NCBI GenBank assembly: GCA_964247295.1
Contig: CAXTTV010000099.1
Coordinates: 1-17,543, forward strand
From: CAXTTV01 sp964247295
Lineage (GTDB): Bacteria; Chloroflexota; Ktedonobacteria; Ktedonobacterales; Ktedonobacteraceae
DNA: 17,543 bases
Direction: 5' to 3'
The translations under genes and the position numbers were made by a program. Shown one piece after another: positions 8,901 to 17,500 of the stretch (within the stretch, counting starts at the first letter, position 1; each line of letters opens with the position of its first letter). The notes below the pieces were generated by a model. It was not told the origin of the DNA. It saw only the letters and a program-made list of their open reading frames with translations, and made no database searches.

Positions 8901-9186
8901 CGAATTCCTGACCTTGCAGAACCCCACCGCCAGTGAGCAGACAGTCGTCTACACCCTGTACATGCAAAAGGGTATCACGCTCCAGAAGTTTGTTGTCCTG
9001 AAGCCGCAGTCGCGGACCACCGTAGGCATTAAGCCGCCCAGCGGCGCCGGCGCTGAATCCTCGGTCTCGCTGTACGCCCTTAACAACGGAACCGTAGTCG
9101 CGGAGCGAGCGCAATACTTCAAGTATCAGCTCAGCTCGAAGATTTTAGCCACAGGAGGGGTAGCGGTCGCCGGCTATAGCAACTAA
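5968..9186 (+). CDS. Secreted S53 peptidase fused to four C-terminal FAEG-type modules
   Basis: This 1072-residue paralogue of the preceding peptidase starts at ATG 5968 with GAGGAT at 5958-5963 upstream. A signal peptide or anchor spans about residues 8-37 (ending GHAAAA). The pro-domain spans about 45-195 and the S53 catalytic domain about 210-615. Catalytic motifs are GEVTLDMD (Glu299, Asp303), SNSWGSCES, SAAGDNGS (Asp388) and GGTSAAAPAWASI (Ser516). FHDIV and PGYDRTTGLGTVN follow. Six cysteines (215, 273, 354, 394, 499, 504) match the paralogue's six. From residue 634 onward four cysteine-free modules follow (starts near 634, 750, 860, 966), each opening W/Y-x-F-A-E-G or a variant and closing with a SDQP-(I/V)-VA-(E/Q)-R-like strand. 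They are probably beta-rich surface or binding domains; I do not assign a named family. A hairpin follows the stop. Confidence 0.92.
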   Translation: MITRKWLYPLLTVPILGAIVLGFLLQQHVLIPGHAAAARLTLPQDSKPFVKNSTLLSSTTGSQKLTVAVGLNTRNSDELEQYAKDVSDPNSPLYRHYVSAETYNALFAPTIQDEASVVNFLKSQGLSIDQTYSNRLLVVASGPVDTVQQAFGTRINNYQTPRGRRFYANSSAPTVPADVASKILTVSGLDNYAQYRHSSSGVKPRALTGSAANTCPAGGNGPNNTASYIPRQIAKAYNLTDLYDQGFHGEGQTIGLIEMSGYNRADLPTFTNCYGGGSTDIQDIYLNKFDGGDKTGAGEVTLDMDVVLGLTPRLSTLKVYMGANDASNTANWNAVWNKAISDRISVISNSWGSCESVDDANFSQAKLENTYFQTAAVQGQTILSAAGDNGSTDCNDDKNNIIDQISVDDPASQPYMTGVGGTQLRLDEDGSIASERVWNEKNHRSSDGSVAPNGATGGGVSSHWPKPRWQKAPGTLGANREVPDISLDADPQTGYVIYCNAGDCQKGGWLVFGGTSAAAPAWASIVSLTNQSLANTGDVAQLGFLNPSLYALASDPTIYASVFHDIVKTGTQTATSDPGNNDYLGKHKGMYPTTPGYDRTTGLGTVNAGNFAIQMLKIKQITPTNAIPPANKSWYFAEGFVNPTYRESLALLNPNEQAVNVTINYLLQQPFKSFSKSYTLVAHSRNTVNVHEELKNGPYHYDYTRNSYSVSTMVISDQPVVAERSMFFHAGGNIDSGTGAMGVTRPATDYYFANVQQGNGYSSFFAILNPSTTQKANVTASYYRNGQLVKNVSVSAVGPQHRGTHSPGDVKLTGRYAVQVHSDIPTVIERPTYFNTTQPDVGKVTGAASVIGSQAPGTDWLFAEGSTQAGFHEDVSLANFGSASATATVTLEFGNGSTQQVHVPVAANAQSVVDVNALVKNNKGDVSAEITSDQPIVAQRQIYFNHGGIIGGTDAMGFVAPARSSYSFAEGNASSGFNEFLTLQNPTASEQTVVYTLYMQKGITLQKFVVLKPQSRTTVGIKPPSGAGAESSVSLYALNNGTVVAERAQYFKYQLSSKILATGGVAVAGYSN
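7867..9183 (+). repeat. Four tandem ~110-residue modules in the S53 protein C-terminus
   Basis: Module starts fall at 7867 (WYFAEG), 8215 (YYFANV), 8545 (WLFAEG) and 8863 (YSFAEG), with lengths of 116, 110, 106 and 107 residues. Each has an LNP or LxNF/LQNP segment about 20 residues in. Most end with a conserved closing strand: SDQPVVAERSMFF, SDIPTVIERPTYF, SDQPIVAQRQIYF and the more diverged NNGTVVAERAQYF. Glycine-rich GAMG or GGVA linkers follow. The modules are divergent at the DNA level, so they are old protein repeats rather than recent DNA duplications. Confidence 0.85.
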
Positions 9187-9203
9187 CCTTTTTAGGTGGA
9201 ACA

Positions 9204-9237
9204 AAGGGGAGAGCCTTTAATTAAAGATTCTCCCCTT
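9204..9237 (+). terminator. Hairpin after the second S53 gene, possible terminator
   Basis: AAGGGGAGA (9204-9212) pairs with TCTCCCCTT (9229-9237), and the interior holds the self-complementary CTTTAATTAAAG (9215-9226). It begins 17 bases after the stop. There is no clear T run on the + strand, so it may stabilise the mRNA end or act as a weak terminator. Confidence 0.55.
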
Positions 9238-9294
9238 CTAGATCTTAGAAATTCATCAATTGGAAAAATTGTATGAAGGATTGTCTGAATATTT

Positions 9295-9819
9295 ATGAGT
9301 ACTGAAACTGCTTTCCCGGCGTTGGATCTCCAGATACAATCTCCTGTTGTAAAGCGAGAGCAATTCTGGCAACGCCTTACTCTTGTATCATTATTTATTT
9401 GTCTGAGTTTAACCCTTATTGGACGTGTATTGCTGATTGCGCATACAAACGGAGTGATAGATGGTGATGAATCTCTGGTAGGTATTCAAGCCCAACATAT
9501 TTTACATGGCGAGAGACCAGTTTATTTTTATAATCAACCTTATATGGGGAGCTTTGAGGCATATTTAAGTGCCCCCTTTCTGGCAATCTTCGGTTCTTCT
9601 ACGCAAGTTTTACGATTGGAACTGGTGCTTGTCTCCATGATACTGGTCCGGCTAACATGGCGTCTGGCAATGTTATTGACAGAAGGGGTAAAGATACCAG
9701 TTTTTGCGCGCTTCAATTTTGTGACTATCGCGGGATTATTTGCAGCGATCGCTCCACTTTACGATGCTGTTGGCGAACTTCATGTCTATGGGGCTTATAT
9801 GGAAGCCTATGCCCAATGA
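9295..9819 (+). CDS. GT39-like glycosyltransferase, N-terminal fragment
   Basis: The 174-residue fragment starts at ATG 9295, with GAAGGA at 9275-9280 fourteen bases upstream, rather far. It contains a cytoplasmic N-tail, the first helix (about 27-50), the DGDES loop with the likely catalytic acidic pair, and further helices. It ends GAYMEAYAQ at a TGA (9817-9819) that overlaps the next ATG (ATGA, 9816-9819). The sequence breaks off within a region that should continue into more helices, so this is not a complete enzyme. Confidence 0.7.
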   Translation: MSTETAFPALDLQIQSPVVKREQFWQRLTLVSLFICLSLTLIGRVLLIAHTNGVIDGDESLVGIQAQHILHGERPVYFYNQPYMGSFEAYLSAPFLAIFGSSTQVLRLELVLVSMILVRLTWRLAMLLTEGVKIPVFARFNFVTIAGLFAAIAPLYDAVGELHVYGAYMEAYAQ

Positions 9820-10655
9820 TGATGTGTAGTTTACAATTGGGGCGTCGCTGGAGTGTGGGAGCCAATGTAAAGGAAATGCTCTGGCGTTGGGCAGGAATCG
9901 GTTTAATCGTTGGTTTGGGGCTCTGGGCTCATCCAATATTTTGTATTGGAATTGTCACGGCAGGTACCTGGTTGGCTGCTGTTTGTCTCATGTATAGTAT
10001 TCGGCAGAGCCGTAGAGGCGTCTCTAGACAGGAAATCCAGCAAACTGTATTCAGAGGACTCTGGACTGCCGTTGCGGCTATTCCTGCCTGTCTCATCGGC
10101 CTTTTACCTGTACTCTACTGGGGAGCGACACATAATTGGGATAATGTCACTTTTTTATTTAGCGCGAGCAGTCAGAGTTCTATGGACCGATTTACCATGA
10201 CCGGTCGGCTATTGGATCTTTATAACAACTGTGTTTCAAAGCGTGTGGCCGGTGGAGCTGTGCCACTAGAGATTGTCTTGATGACCAGAATACATCGCTA
10301 CACATATGCGCTGGTTCAGATGAGCATTGGATTAACCATTGTGCTTGTGGCAATCTCTTTTTTCTATAAACGGAACTGGGTAGAGCAATGCCGGAAGCTC
10401 GTTGTGTTGCCTTTGATTTTAGGGGGGAGCGCACTTTTATTATTTACTTCAAGCAGCTTCTCTTTGAGCGGTCTTACTGTCTCATGTGAGCATGATTTCA
10501 CTGGGCGGTATGCACTACCGATCTCGTTAGCCTTGCCATTTGTGTTTGCGACAGCATTTGTATTTTTAAGTTTGGTTATTCAAGAAGGGGTTCGCTATCT
10601 TGGAAATCGTGGTGTAGGCCTGAAAAAGCAGAACGTTTCTTTATTTATAGGGTAG
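9816..10655 (+). CDS. GT39-like glycosyltransferase, middle fragment
   Basis: This 279-residue fragment is in the -1 frame relative to the N-terminal piece. The protein similarity to a membrane GT only makes sense from about 9816 (MMMCSLQLGRRWS), where ATG codons at 9816, 9819 and 9822 offer restarts. The frame is open further upstream but reads nonsense there. It has hydrophobic helices such as WAGIGLIVGLGLWAHPIF, PACLIGLLPVLYWG, VLPLILGGSALLLF and LPISLALPFVFATAFVFL, plus the FTGRYALP motif near a helix start. It ends at TAG 10653-10655. The ATGA overlap could allow coupled translation with the first fragment. Confidence 0.65.
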   Translation: MMMCSLQLGRRWSVGANVKEMLWRWAGIGLIVGLGLWAHPIFCIGIVTAGTWLAAVCLMYSIRQSRRGVSRQEIQQTVFRGLWTAVAAIPACLIGLLPVLYWGATHNWDNVTFLFSASSQSSMDRFTMTGRLLDLYNNCVSKRVAGGAVPLEIVLMTRIHRYTYALVQMSIGLTIVLVAISFFYKRNWVEQCRKLVVLPLILGGSALLLFTSSSFSLSGLTVSCEHDFTGRYALPISLALPFVFATAFVFLSLVIQEGVRYLGNRGVGLKKQNVSLFIG

Positions 10656-10664
10656 GGAATTCTG

Positions 10665-11165
10665 TTGGCCTTATTGCTCGGTTATCTGGGAGCACATCTG
10701 ATAACATATTGTTTGACGATCTCGGGTACAACCTTTCAATCTCCATACTGTTTGGATGCGCCAGCCGATAATACAGATGTCATTCGTTATCTTGAAGCAG
10801 AACATATCAAATATGTCTGGGCTGCTAATTTTGTTGCTAACCCGATCTTATTCAAGACAGAGGGACGGATCACAGCCGCTGACCCCCAACCCTTAATGAT
10901 CAGGCAGGCATGGTTGAATCGACTACCTGAGGTTACATCTGCTGTTGCTCGCTCTGATCGTCCCACATTGCTCGTATTAACACAGGAAAAAGAGCGTAAT
11001 CCTCAGATATTGCAAACGCTGAATCAATTAGGCGTTAGTTATAAATTAAAAGGCTTTCCTTCACAACCGGGTGTCAAGCTTCTAGCAATTACCCCTTTGA
11101 ATCAAACGGTTACACCTCAGCTAGAACCCGACATGTTTGCAGACCAATTTTCGTGCCATCGTTGA
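10665..11165 (+). CDS. GT39-like glycosyltransferase, C-terminal fragment
   Basis: This piece lies in the same frame as the middle fragment, beyond the TAG. If translated from TTG 10665 it has 166 residues, but no good ribosome binding site precedes it (GTAGGGAA at 10652-10659 is very close). One last helix (LLLGYLGAHLITYCLTI) leads into a soluble C-terminal part with YLEAEHIKYVWAANFVANPI and FKTEGRITAADP. These resemble the C-terminal region that follows the last helix in GT39-like proteins. Independent function is doubtful. Confidence 0.6.
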   Translation: MALLLGYLGAHLITYCLTISGTTFQSPYCLDAPADNTDVIRYLEAEHIKYVWAANFVANPILFKTEGRITAADPQPLMIRQAWLNRLPEVTSAVARSDRPTLLVLTQEKERNPQILQTLNQLGVSYKLKGFPSQPGVKLLAITPLNQTVTPQLEPDMFADQFSCHR

Positions 11166-11216
11166 TATGTATAGGGAAATCTGAATTCAATAGTTAGCCA
11201 GATTTCCTTATACATA
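11166..11216 (+). terminator. Hairpin directly after the glycosyltransferase stop
   Basis: Arms 11166-11183 and 11199-11216 are complementary over 18 positions with one G-U pair and a 15-base loop. The stem starts at the base after the TGA. An AT-rich stretch follows but no continuous T run. It is probably the transcription end or an mRNA-stabilising structure for the broken gene. Confidence 0.6.
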
Positions 11217-11263
11217 TTATTAATTGTCCTTAGATCTATTTTTATACCATTATTACATCTTTA

Positions 11264-11291
11264 TTGACATGTTTAAAATAAGAAATATCAA
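11264..11291 (+). promoter_or_regulatory. Distal promoter-like element with consensus -35
   Basis: TTGACA (11264-11269) is a perfect -35 hexamer, followed by a 16-bp spacer and TATCAA (11286-11291). It lies about 210 bases before the RHS start, so it would give a long leader. In such AT-rich DNA chance matches are common. Confidence 0.3.
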
Positions 11292-11433
11292 TAATTTTTT
11301 TGCCTTCTTAATAGATAAAAACAGTAATTACCTATTTGATAGTATTATTAATTTTGTGCTTTAAATTATATCAAATTTTTGCTTGATTAAATAAGAAATA
11401 TACTGCAATTTGATAAGTTTATGTTTTAGAATA

Positions 11434-11449
11434 TACAGGCAAGCCTGTA
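11434..11449 (+). promoter_or_regulatory. Palindrome TACAGGC-AA-GCCTGTA, possible operator
   Basis: A perfect 7-2-7 inverted repeat that is GC-rich inside AT-rich DNA. It sits just upstream of the proximal -10/-35 region of the RHS gene, near -50 to -40 if the TATAAT at 11475 is used. A dimeric regulator site is plausible. An overlapping CAAGC/GCTTG pair (11440-11444, 11452-11456) could form an alternative small hairpin. Confidence 0.4.
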
Positions 11450-11453
11450 AAGC

Positions 11454-11480
11454 TTGTTCTAACCTCTGAGTTTATATAAT
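11454..11480 (+). promoter_or_regulatory. Putative proximal promoter of the RHS gene
   Basis: A perfect TATAAT (11475-11480) lies 24 bases before the ATG at 11504. The best -35 match is TTGTTC (11454-11459) with a short 15-bp spacer, so the promoter may depend on an activator bound at the adjacent palindrome. The leader would be short. Confidence 0.4.
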
Positions 11481-11503
11481 TTCTAAAATGTTTATTTCAG
11501 AAA

Positions 11504-14500
11504 ATGGAGTATTTTCAGGTGCCAACAGAATCTTCTCCTTTACACTTTCTGCGCCAATTGAGGCAAAAGAAGACGAAGCGCAGGTCTCCTCGTTCTTTCT
11601 TTGGATCTCTGCTTCTTGCTTTTCTCTTATTTACTCAATTTCTCGCAAGTTGGAGTGCGTTCCCAGGAACTGCTTACGCTGCCAGTCATCCTTCCAATCA
11701 AGCAGCAAGCATGACTTTACAGAAATTTTTACAGCAATCAAAAAATCAAACTACCCCCCAAGATTCGTTTGTTCCGCCAAAGTCTATTCCTCCCGTTCCC
11801 TCAAATAGCAAATCTACCCCTTCTAAGCTACTTCCCTCTGCTGAACCGGTGAAAATGAAGCCATTGAGCCAGAAGCTGGATGCCGGATTTTTTGCTACCA
11901 GTTCTGGCTCTTCTGCCAGTCCCCGTGGGCAAGTTACCTCTGCATCGCAACCCTTGACGCTATTGGGAAGTGATAAGCGTTTTGAAGTTCAGGTGCAGCC
12001 CGGCTCGTTGGATCTTTCTCATGCCACCGTGGAGAAGGATCAAAAGGCTGCCGGCCCCTTTACCTTTAAGGTTACACAGCAGCACGGCCATTATATTGCG
12101 TCTTCCAGTGTCCTGGGTGAGTATCAGATCCAGGTACTTGATAGTAAAGAGCGTGTTGTTAAAGGAATTCTCCTCCGCAAGCCAGTAAGCGTGAGCTATC
12201 ACTACCAGAAGTCTGAGCTTCAGAAATTGGGCCTGGGTCCTGATCATCTGGTCGTGAGCTGGCCGGAAGAGATTGCGCAGGCTCGTCAGCAGAAGCAGCC
12301 CACACAGAAGTTTCAGGCTGCCATGAGCAATAACGCTCAGGCTCAGACATTGACTACTCAGGTGAATACCCTGGCCGCCACCTCGATGGATGTGAGTGGT
12401 TCACCTGATAACCAGATGGCCCCAAAAACGCGTATGGCTTCGGTGGGAGGCAACTCTGGACAGCTTAGCTACTCGTATCCTATTCGAGTACCATCTGGCC
12501 CCTCCGGCGTTGCTCCCGAACTTTCGCTTTCGTATTCCAGCCAGTCTACGAATGAAAGATACAGCCCGCGTTCGCCTGCCGGCGCGGTTGGTGAAGGTTG
12601 GTCGTTGGGATTGGGTTCTGTAAGCGTGCAACAGTATCCCGAAGGAAGCACAGCGGCGGGAACCTGGTACTTTATCAGCGGAGTCGCTGGTGTAAGTGAC
12701 CGCCTGGTTGCCCAGGATAATAGTGGCGCCTTTCAGACCGAGAATATTTCGTATACCAAAGTGCTTTTCTCGCCGGCCCCGAGTGGGCGTTCTTGCTTCC
12801 ACGTTTGGGATAAATCCGGTGGGTATTATGAGCTCGGATGTACCGATGACTCACTGCAATATACGACCGATGCCAGCGGACGGCATGATTATCAGTGGAA
12901 TCTCAATAACTATGTCGCTCCCAATCCTGGTCAAGATGCAACTGTTAGACTGAGCATGGCTGTTACGTATCTTCAGGATAAGGTCACGACAAATAACCAG
13001 ACCAGTGTCCGTGACTCAGCGCTCAAACAGGTTGTCTACGGAGCCGTCGTGAATGGGACGATGAAGCCAGCCGGAACGGTAGATTTCCATTATCACGGTT
13101 CCTCGGCGGTCAATGGCTGGGTTGATGCCTTTGGAACAAACTACAATTGTAGTTCCAAGCCTGCCTCCTCGACGACACTGCGCTGTGATGATCCCACCAA
13201 ATATGGGACGATTGAAGCACCGAAGGTGATGAGCACCTATTCTCTGGACTCGGTGACGAGCTATCTAGGAGATGACTCGAATCAAAGTCATAAAGCGTTT
13301 GGATACCAGTTCCAGTATTGGGATAAGCCATTTGGGACTAACTATTATGATCCCTACACGCAGGTACAGCAGACCGATGCTGGAACACATCAATTGACGA
13401 AGGTGATCCCCAGCATCTATCAGATAAGTGGTTCAACTACAGTAGCGCATACCACGAAGGGACTGCAACTGGGCTACACCGAGCCACGGGCCAATACCTA
13501 CTTCGACAAGGATCACACGCATAGTGGTGATAAAGGGAATTTTGGCGGTCAGACGTTCTGGACCTACCTCAATAGCTATGTGGATCTGGATACAGGTACT
13601 GGCGGAGATGTGCAGTATGCCAGAGCCTTTAATAACACCAATGGCACCCCCTTTACCTTAGACAGTAATGGGAAAGTCAATGATGATCGTTATAATCCAG
13701 TTTACTGTGATGCCCATGCCAATGATAGTGATGTCAGTAAGCGATGTTCCGGTAACTTTGATCATCCCGATAACCATGCCTGGTCAATCCAGGTTGTAAA
13801 GCAAATTTCATCTCGGGGAGCCGATAGTAGTAACTCTTCTTTTACACCTGCTACGACGACCTACAGGTATCGTCTGGCAAAAACGGCGGATAGCTGTCAA
13901 TCGGCTGGTCCTCAACCAGATGAGAATGATTGTGTTGGGTATAACTGGATACCTGGAGCTAATGGGACGCCACAGGGGAAGCCTGATGGTGATTGGGTAG
14001 ATTACTATCACCAGGAATACCATGGCTTTAACACTGTTTATATTACTAGCCCCGCGAATGAGCTGACCGCTGAATATTATTACAGTACCGAAGGGTGGAA
14101 CACTCCGAAGTCTGATGCTGCCAACTATAACGCTGGTAGCCTCTATCAGAAAGATGTATATCGTTACAGTCAGGCAGATGATTCTGCTTTAATGACGCGG
14201 ACCGTCAATACCTATACCGGTTCGGGAAACAACTATAATTCGTGCAATGGAAAACTGAATGCGACATACAATCCGTGTGAAGTCATTCTCTTAAGTTCAC
14301 GAACCACCGACTATGAAGGGACCGGGTCTGGGAATACCAGGGCTCCATGGGTGCAGACAGACTACACCTATGATGATTATCTACCAGGACAGCTCAGTGC
14401 AAAAGTTGGTCTGGTTACTGGCTATCACAATTTGACGCAGCAGGTGAGTACCGGTTCTAACACGAGCCCGGTGACCTCAAAGTGGTCATACGCTCCTGCA

Positions 14501-17500
14501 CACGTGGAAGTGAATAATGGGTGGATATATTACACTGTCAATAAGATCAGTCATAGTGAGGTAGATGACTCTCAAAAGCATGTCTGGCAGTGTAAGGATT
14601 TCTCGTATGATGAGGGCTTCACTCATGGACTTTCTGCTGGTTGGGTAACCAGCTCAAAATCGTATACGGATTGTAACAATCTTGCGACGGCGATTACTGG
14701 CTACACGGGCTATGACCAAATCGGTCATCCAGTGGCCTCAGTAGATGCACTTGGTGTCGCCCACAGCGATCTATACAGCAATGGCGGTTGTACACCATCG
14801 GTGACCCCCACGTATCTCTCCTCCGCCTGGAAGCAATCGCATTTTACGTCCTGTAACACCTACGAAGGAACGTATAATACCTATCTAACGGGATCAACCA
14901 ATGCTCTTGGTCAAAGCACCTCGACCACCTATGATTTCGGTCAGGGGGGTGTACCGGTTTCATCAACAGATATCAATGGGCAGGTCACAGCCACCACGTA
15001 CAGTTACGATACCAACGGGAATACTTCAGTTGCCTTGAGGAAACCTCTGGCTGCTGGAGCCTACTCTGAACTTTCAACGACGAGCAGCCAATGTACAAGT
15101 GACAGTAAATTTCCCTGCTATGAGGTAGATACTCATAGTGCCTTGTATGCAAATTCGGTTACTCGAACCTTTTATGATAATGCCGGGCGGCCTGTTGAAA
15201 CCCGCGCTCCCAGTTCTAATGCCGGATATGATCTGGTTTCGTTTTTTATCCATAATGATGGGGGACATTCGGATTTTAAAAGTCTCCCCTTTGAAGTTGC
15301 TCATGGTGAGGGGTGGCTTGATCCCTATCTATTAAAGGATCGCAATGGGAAGGAACCTGGCGGTATTTCTACCTATTATGACTCCTTAAATCGACCAATC
15401 GCAATGCAAGATCCTGCCTTTGGTCACAGTAAAGAAACAGGAATTAGCTGTCCTGGCATGAGTGGTGCCTATACTTCTTGTAACTTCTATGGACTTGGGA
15501 CGGCCAATGGTTCCGATACTGCAACATACACCTATGCAGGGGCACTTGATGCTAACAACCATCTTTCTGTCTCGTTTAGTGATGCCTCAGGGCGTGCCCG
15601 TTACACCCAATGGTATAGTGGAACTGGCTTTAGCTCACTTTCAGATCGCGGTAGTGCCGTAAATGAGCAGAAGCAACTCCAATATAATGGTGCTGGTCTG
15701 ATCTCGACGGTTACCACAGTTGATCTTTCTCCTCAAAATGGAGAAAATACAACGACGATCATCGCGATGACAGCCTATGATGATCAAGGACGTATAACCA
15801 GTACCAGTGAACCTGATAAAGGAAACCACACGTTCACGTATGATCCCAATGGACATGTGCTTACAGATGTTTCTAGTACACGGACCTTGGGATATAACTA
15901 TGATCTTCTGGGTCGTACCGGTTGTGTGCAAGATGGTGCGCCGGCTATCAATGCCAATGGTGCTTGTACCAATGGTACTCACCCTTATATCCAGAATACG
16001 TACGATACTAACGTTTTGGATGGAGCGAATTTTCCGGTTGGAAATCTCACTCAAAGTGTTGCCACAACCTATTACCCTGATGGTACAAGTGCGACTGTCA
16101 CTGATCAGGTGCGCTATAACCAGAGAGGACATGTTGTACAAAGCAAGCAGCAGATCAGGGTTCCGGGCTCCTGGAGTCTTTCTTCTGGTCTGCCTCAATA
16201 TCAGCTTGATCAAAATTACAATGATGATGATCAACCTACAACTACAACTTTAAGTAGTACACAGAATGACGGGTATACTTTTACACCGGTCTATGATAGT
16301 ACAACTGGTATCGAGAATGGTTTAAGCAATAACACTGCCGCCAACGCTAATCTCGCAACTGTGAACTATAATAGTAGTGGTAATTTGGACTCGCTCAATC
16401 TGCTTAGCAACACTGGTTCGCAGCTTGCCAATGAGCAGTTTAGCTATGATGCGAATCTACGCGTTATTGATGCCAATGCTAATTGGCAGAGTGGAAGTGG
16501 AAATACCGGTCTAATCCTGAATCAGAATCACAGTTATGACCTGGCTGGTAATACCATCAGTCTCGCAACAGGGCATTCGCCGGTGGTTGGGGTGGATGGT
16601 TCAGGTGGTGAGGAGGCCCAAAACTTCTGTTATGATGAGCAGAATCGCCTGCTTTGGGCTGGAAATAGTGGTACACAACCCAATAGTAGATCCTGTGGTA
16701 GCGAGAGGCTTAGAAACGCTCTGCAAGGAGCTGATTATAGTAATACCTTTACATACACACATCTAGGGCAGATCTGGCAAGGTCCTCTCAACGGGGGGAA
16801 AACCCAGTATCAGTATCTGTATTGTGATAGCGCGCATCCCCATCAGCTTACAGGAGTTTTCCAATCAGGAACAACCTGTGCAACCGCCAGTGATACCAAC
16901 AAGGTGTACTCGACGACGTATGATAACTGGGGGAATGCGGTCTCGCGCTCAACAACTGATAGTTCTGCTAACCTTGCCTATGACGCTCTGGATCATATGA
17001 CCCAATGGAGCTCTGGTTCTAAGCAGGAGCAGTACATCTATGACGCCTCTGGCAAACGAGTTGTCCGTCGTTCTAATAATGGCAGCAATGTCCAGTACAC
17101 AACGTATCCTTTTGGGACAGCCGACTATACATATAACACTGTTGGTCAGCGTCAGTCCGCAGCCTACTACTACAGCCTTGCCGGCCAACTGATCGGGAAG
17201 AGTGATGGGACAACGACCACCTTCTTCCTGGTTGATGGGTTGGGATCGCCCCTGAGCAGTATTAGCTCAACGGCTGGAAGCGCGACCGTTGTGGGATATC
17301 AAACCTTTGGGCCTTACGGTAACTCACGCTATAAGCAGGGGGATGTTGGGACCGCGAAGGGCTTTACCGGGCAGTATACCGATGATCTTTCTGGGCTGAA
17401 CTACTTCAAGGCTCGATACTATGATCCGGTCGTTGGACGATTCCTCTCGGCAGATGATGAGCAGGGGAACTTCCAGGGGATGGACCCCTATGCCTACGTC

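Larger units (their letters stand above)
9295..11165 (+). pseudogene. Broken polytopic membrane glycosyltransferase (GT39/PMT-like)
   Basis: Read through two lesions, this stretch gives one continuous ~623-residue membrane protein. The N-terminal part has a first transmembrane helix and then a lumenal/extracellular loop DGDESLVGIQAQHILHGERP. The acidic DE pair (residues 58-59) is where GT-C enzymes of the PMT/ArnT type place their catalytic acid. YFYNQPYMGSFEAYLSAPFL follows. Several more helices and a C-terminal soluble part come next. GT39 relatives move sugars from polyprenyl-phosphate donors to protein or lipid. Lesion 1 is a -1 frameshift at the A pair 9815-9816; one extra A would restore the frame. 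Lesion 2 is an in-frame TAG at 10653-10655. A hairpin abuts the final stop. Sequencing error could explain one lesion but less easily both. The three open pieces are listed separately. Confidence 0.75.
11217..11503 (+). other. AT-rich spacer before the RHS gene
   Basis: This non-coding stretch is markedly richer in A and T than the flanking genes. Within it I see two promoter-like elements and one palindrome (listed separately). No RNA gene, insertion sequence end or CRISPR-type repeat is visible. AT-rich spacers of this kind often host regulation or mark the edge of transferred segments. Confidence 0.6.

Noticed and set aside
9657..9815. Upstream part of the middle glycosyltransferase frame as real coding sequence
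   Set aside because: Its translation is cysteine-rich nonsense, while the overlapping frame encodes the expected membrane protein; the homologous part starts near 9816.
11217..11503. Insertion sequence ends, tRNA or CRISPR repeats in the AT-rich spacer
   Set aside because: I found no terminal inverted repeats, no transposase frame and no regularly spaced repeats.
15641..16234. Minus-strand open frame of 197 codons in the RHS region
   Set aside because: It lies antisense to the continuous RHS frame, has low-complexity Ile-rich translation and no plausible start context.
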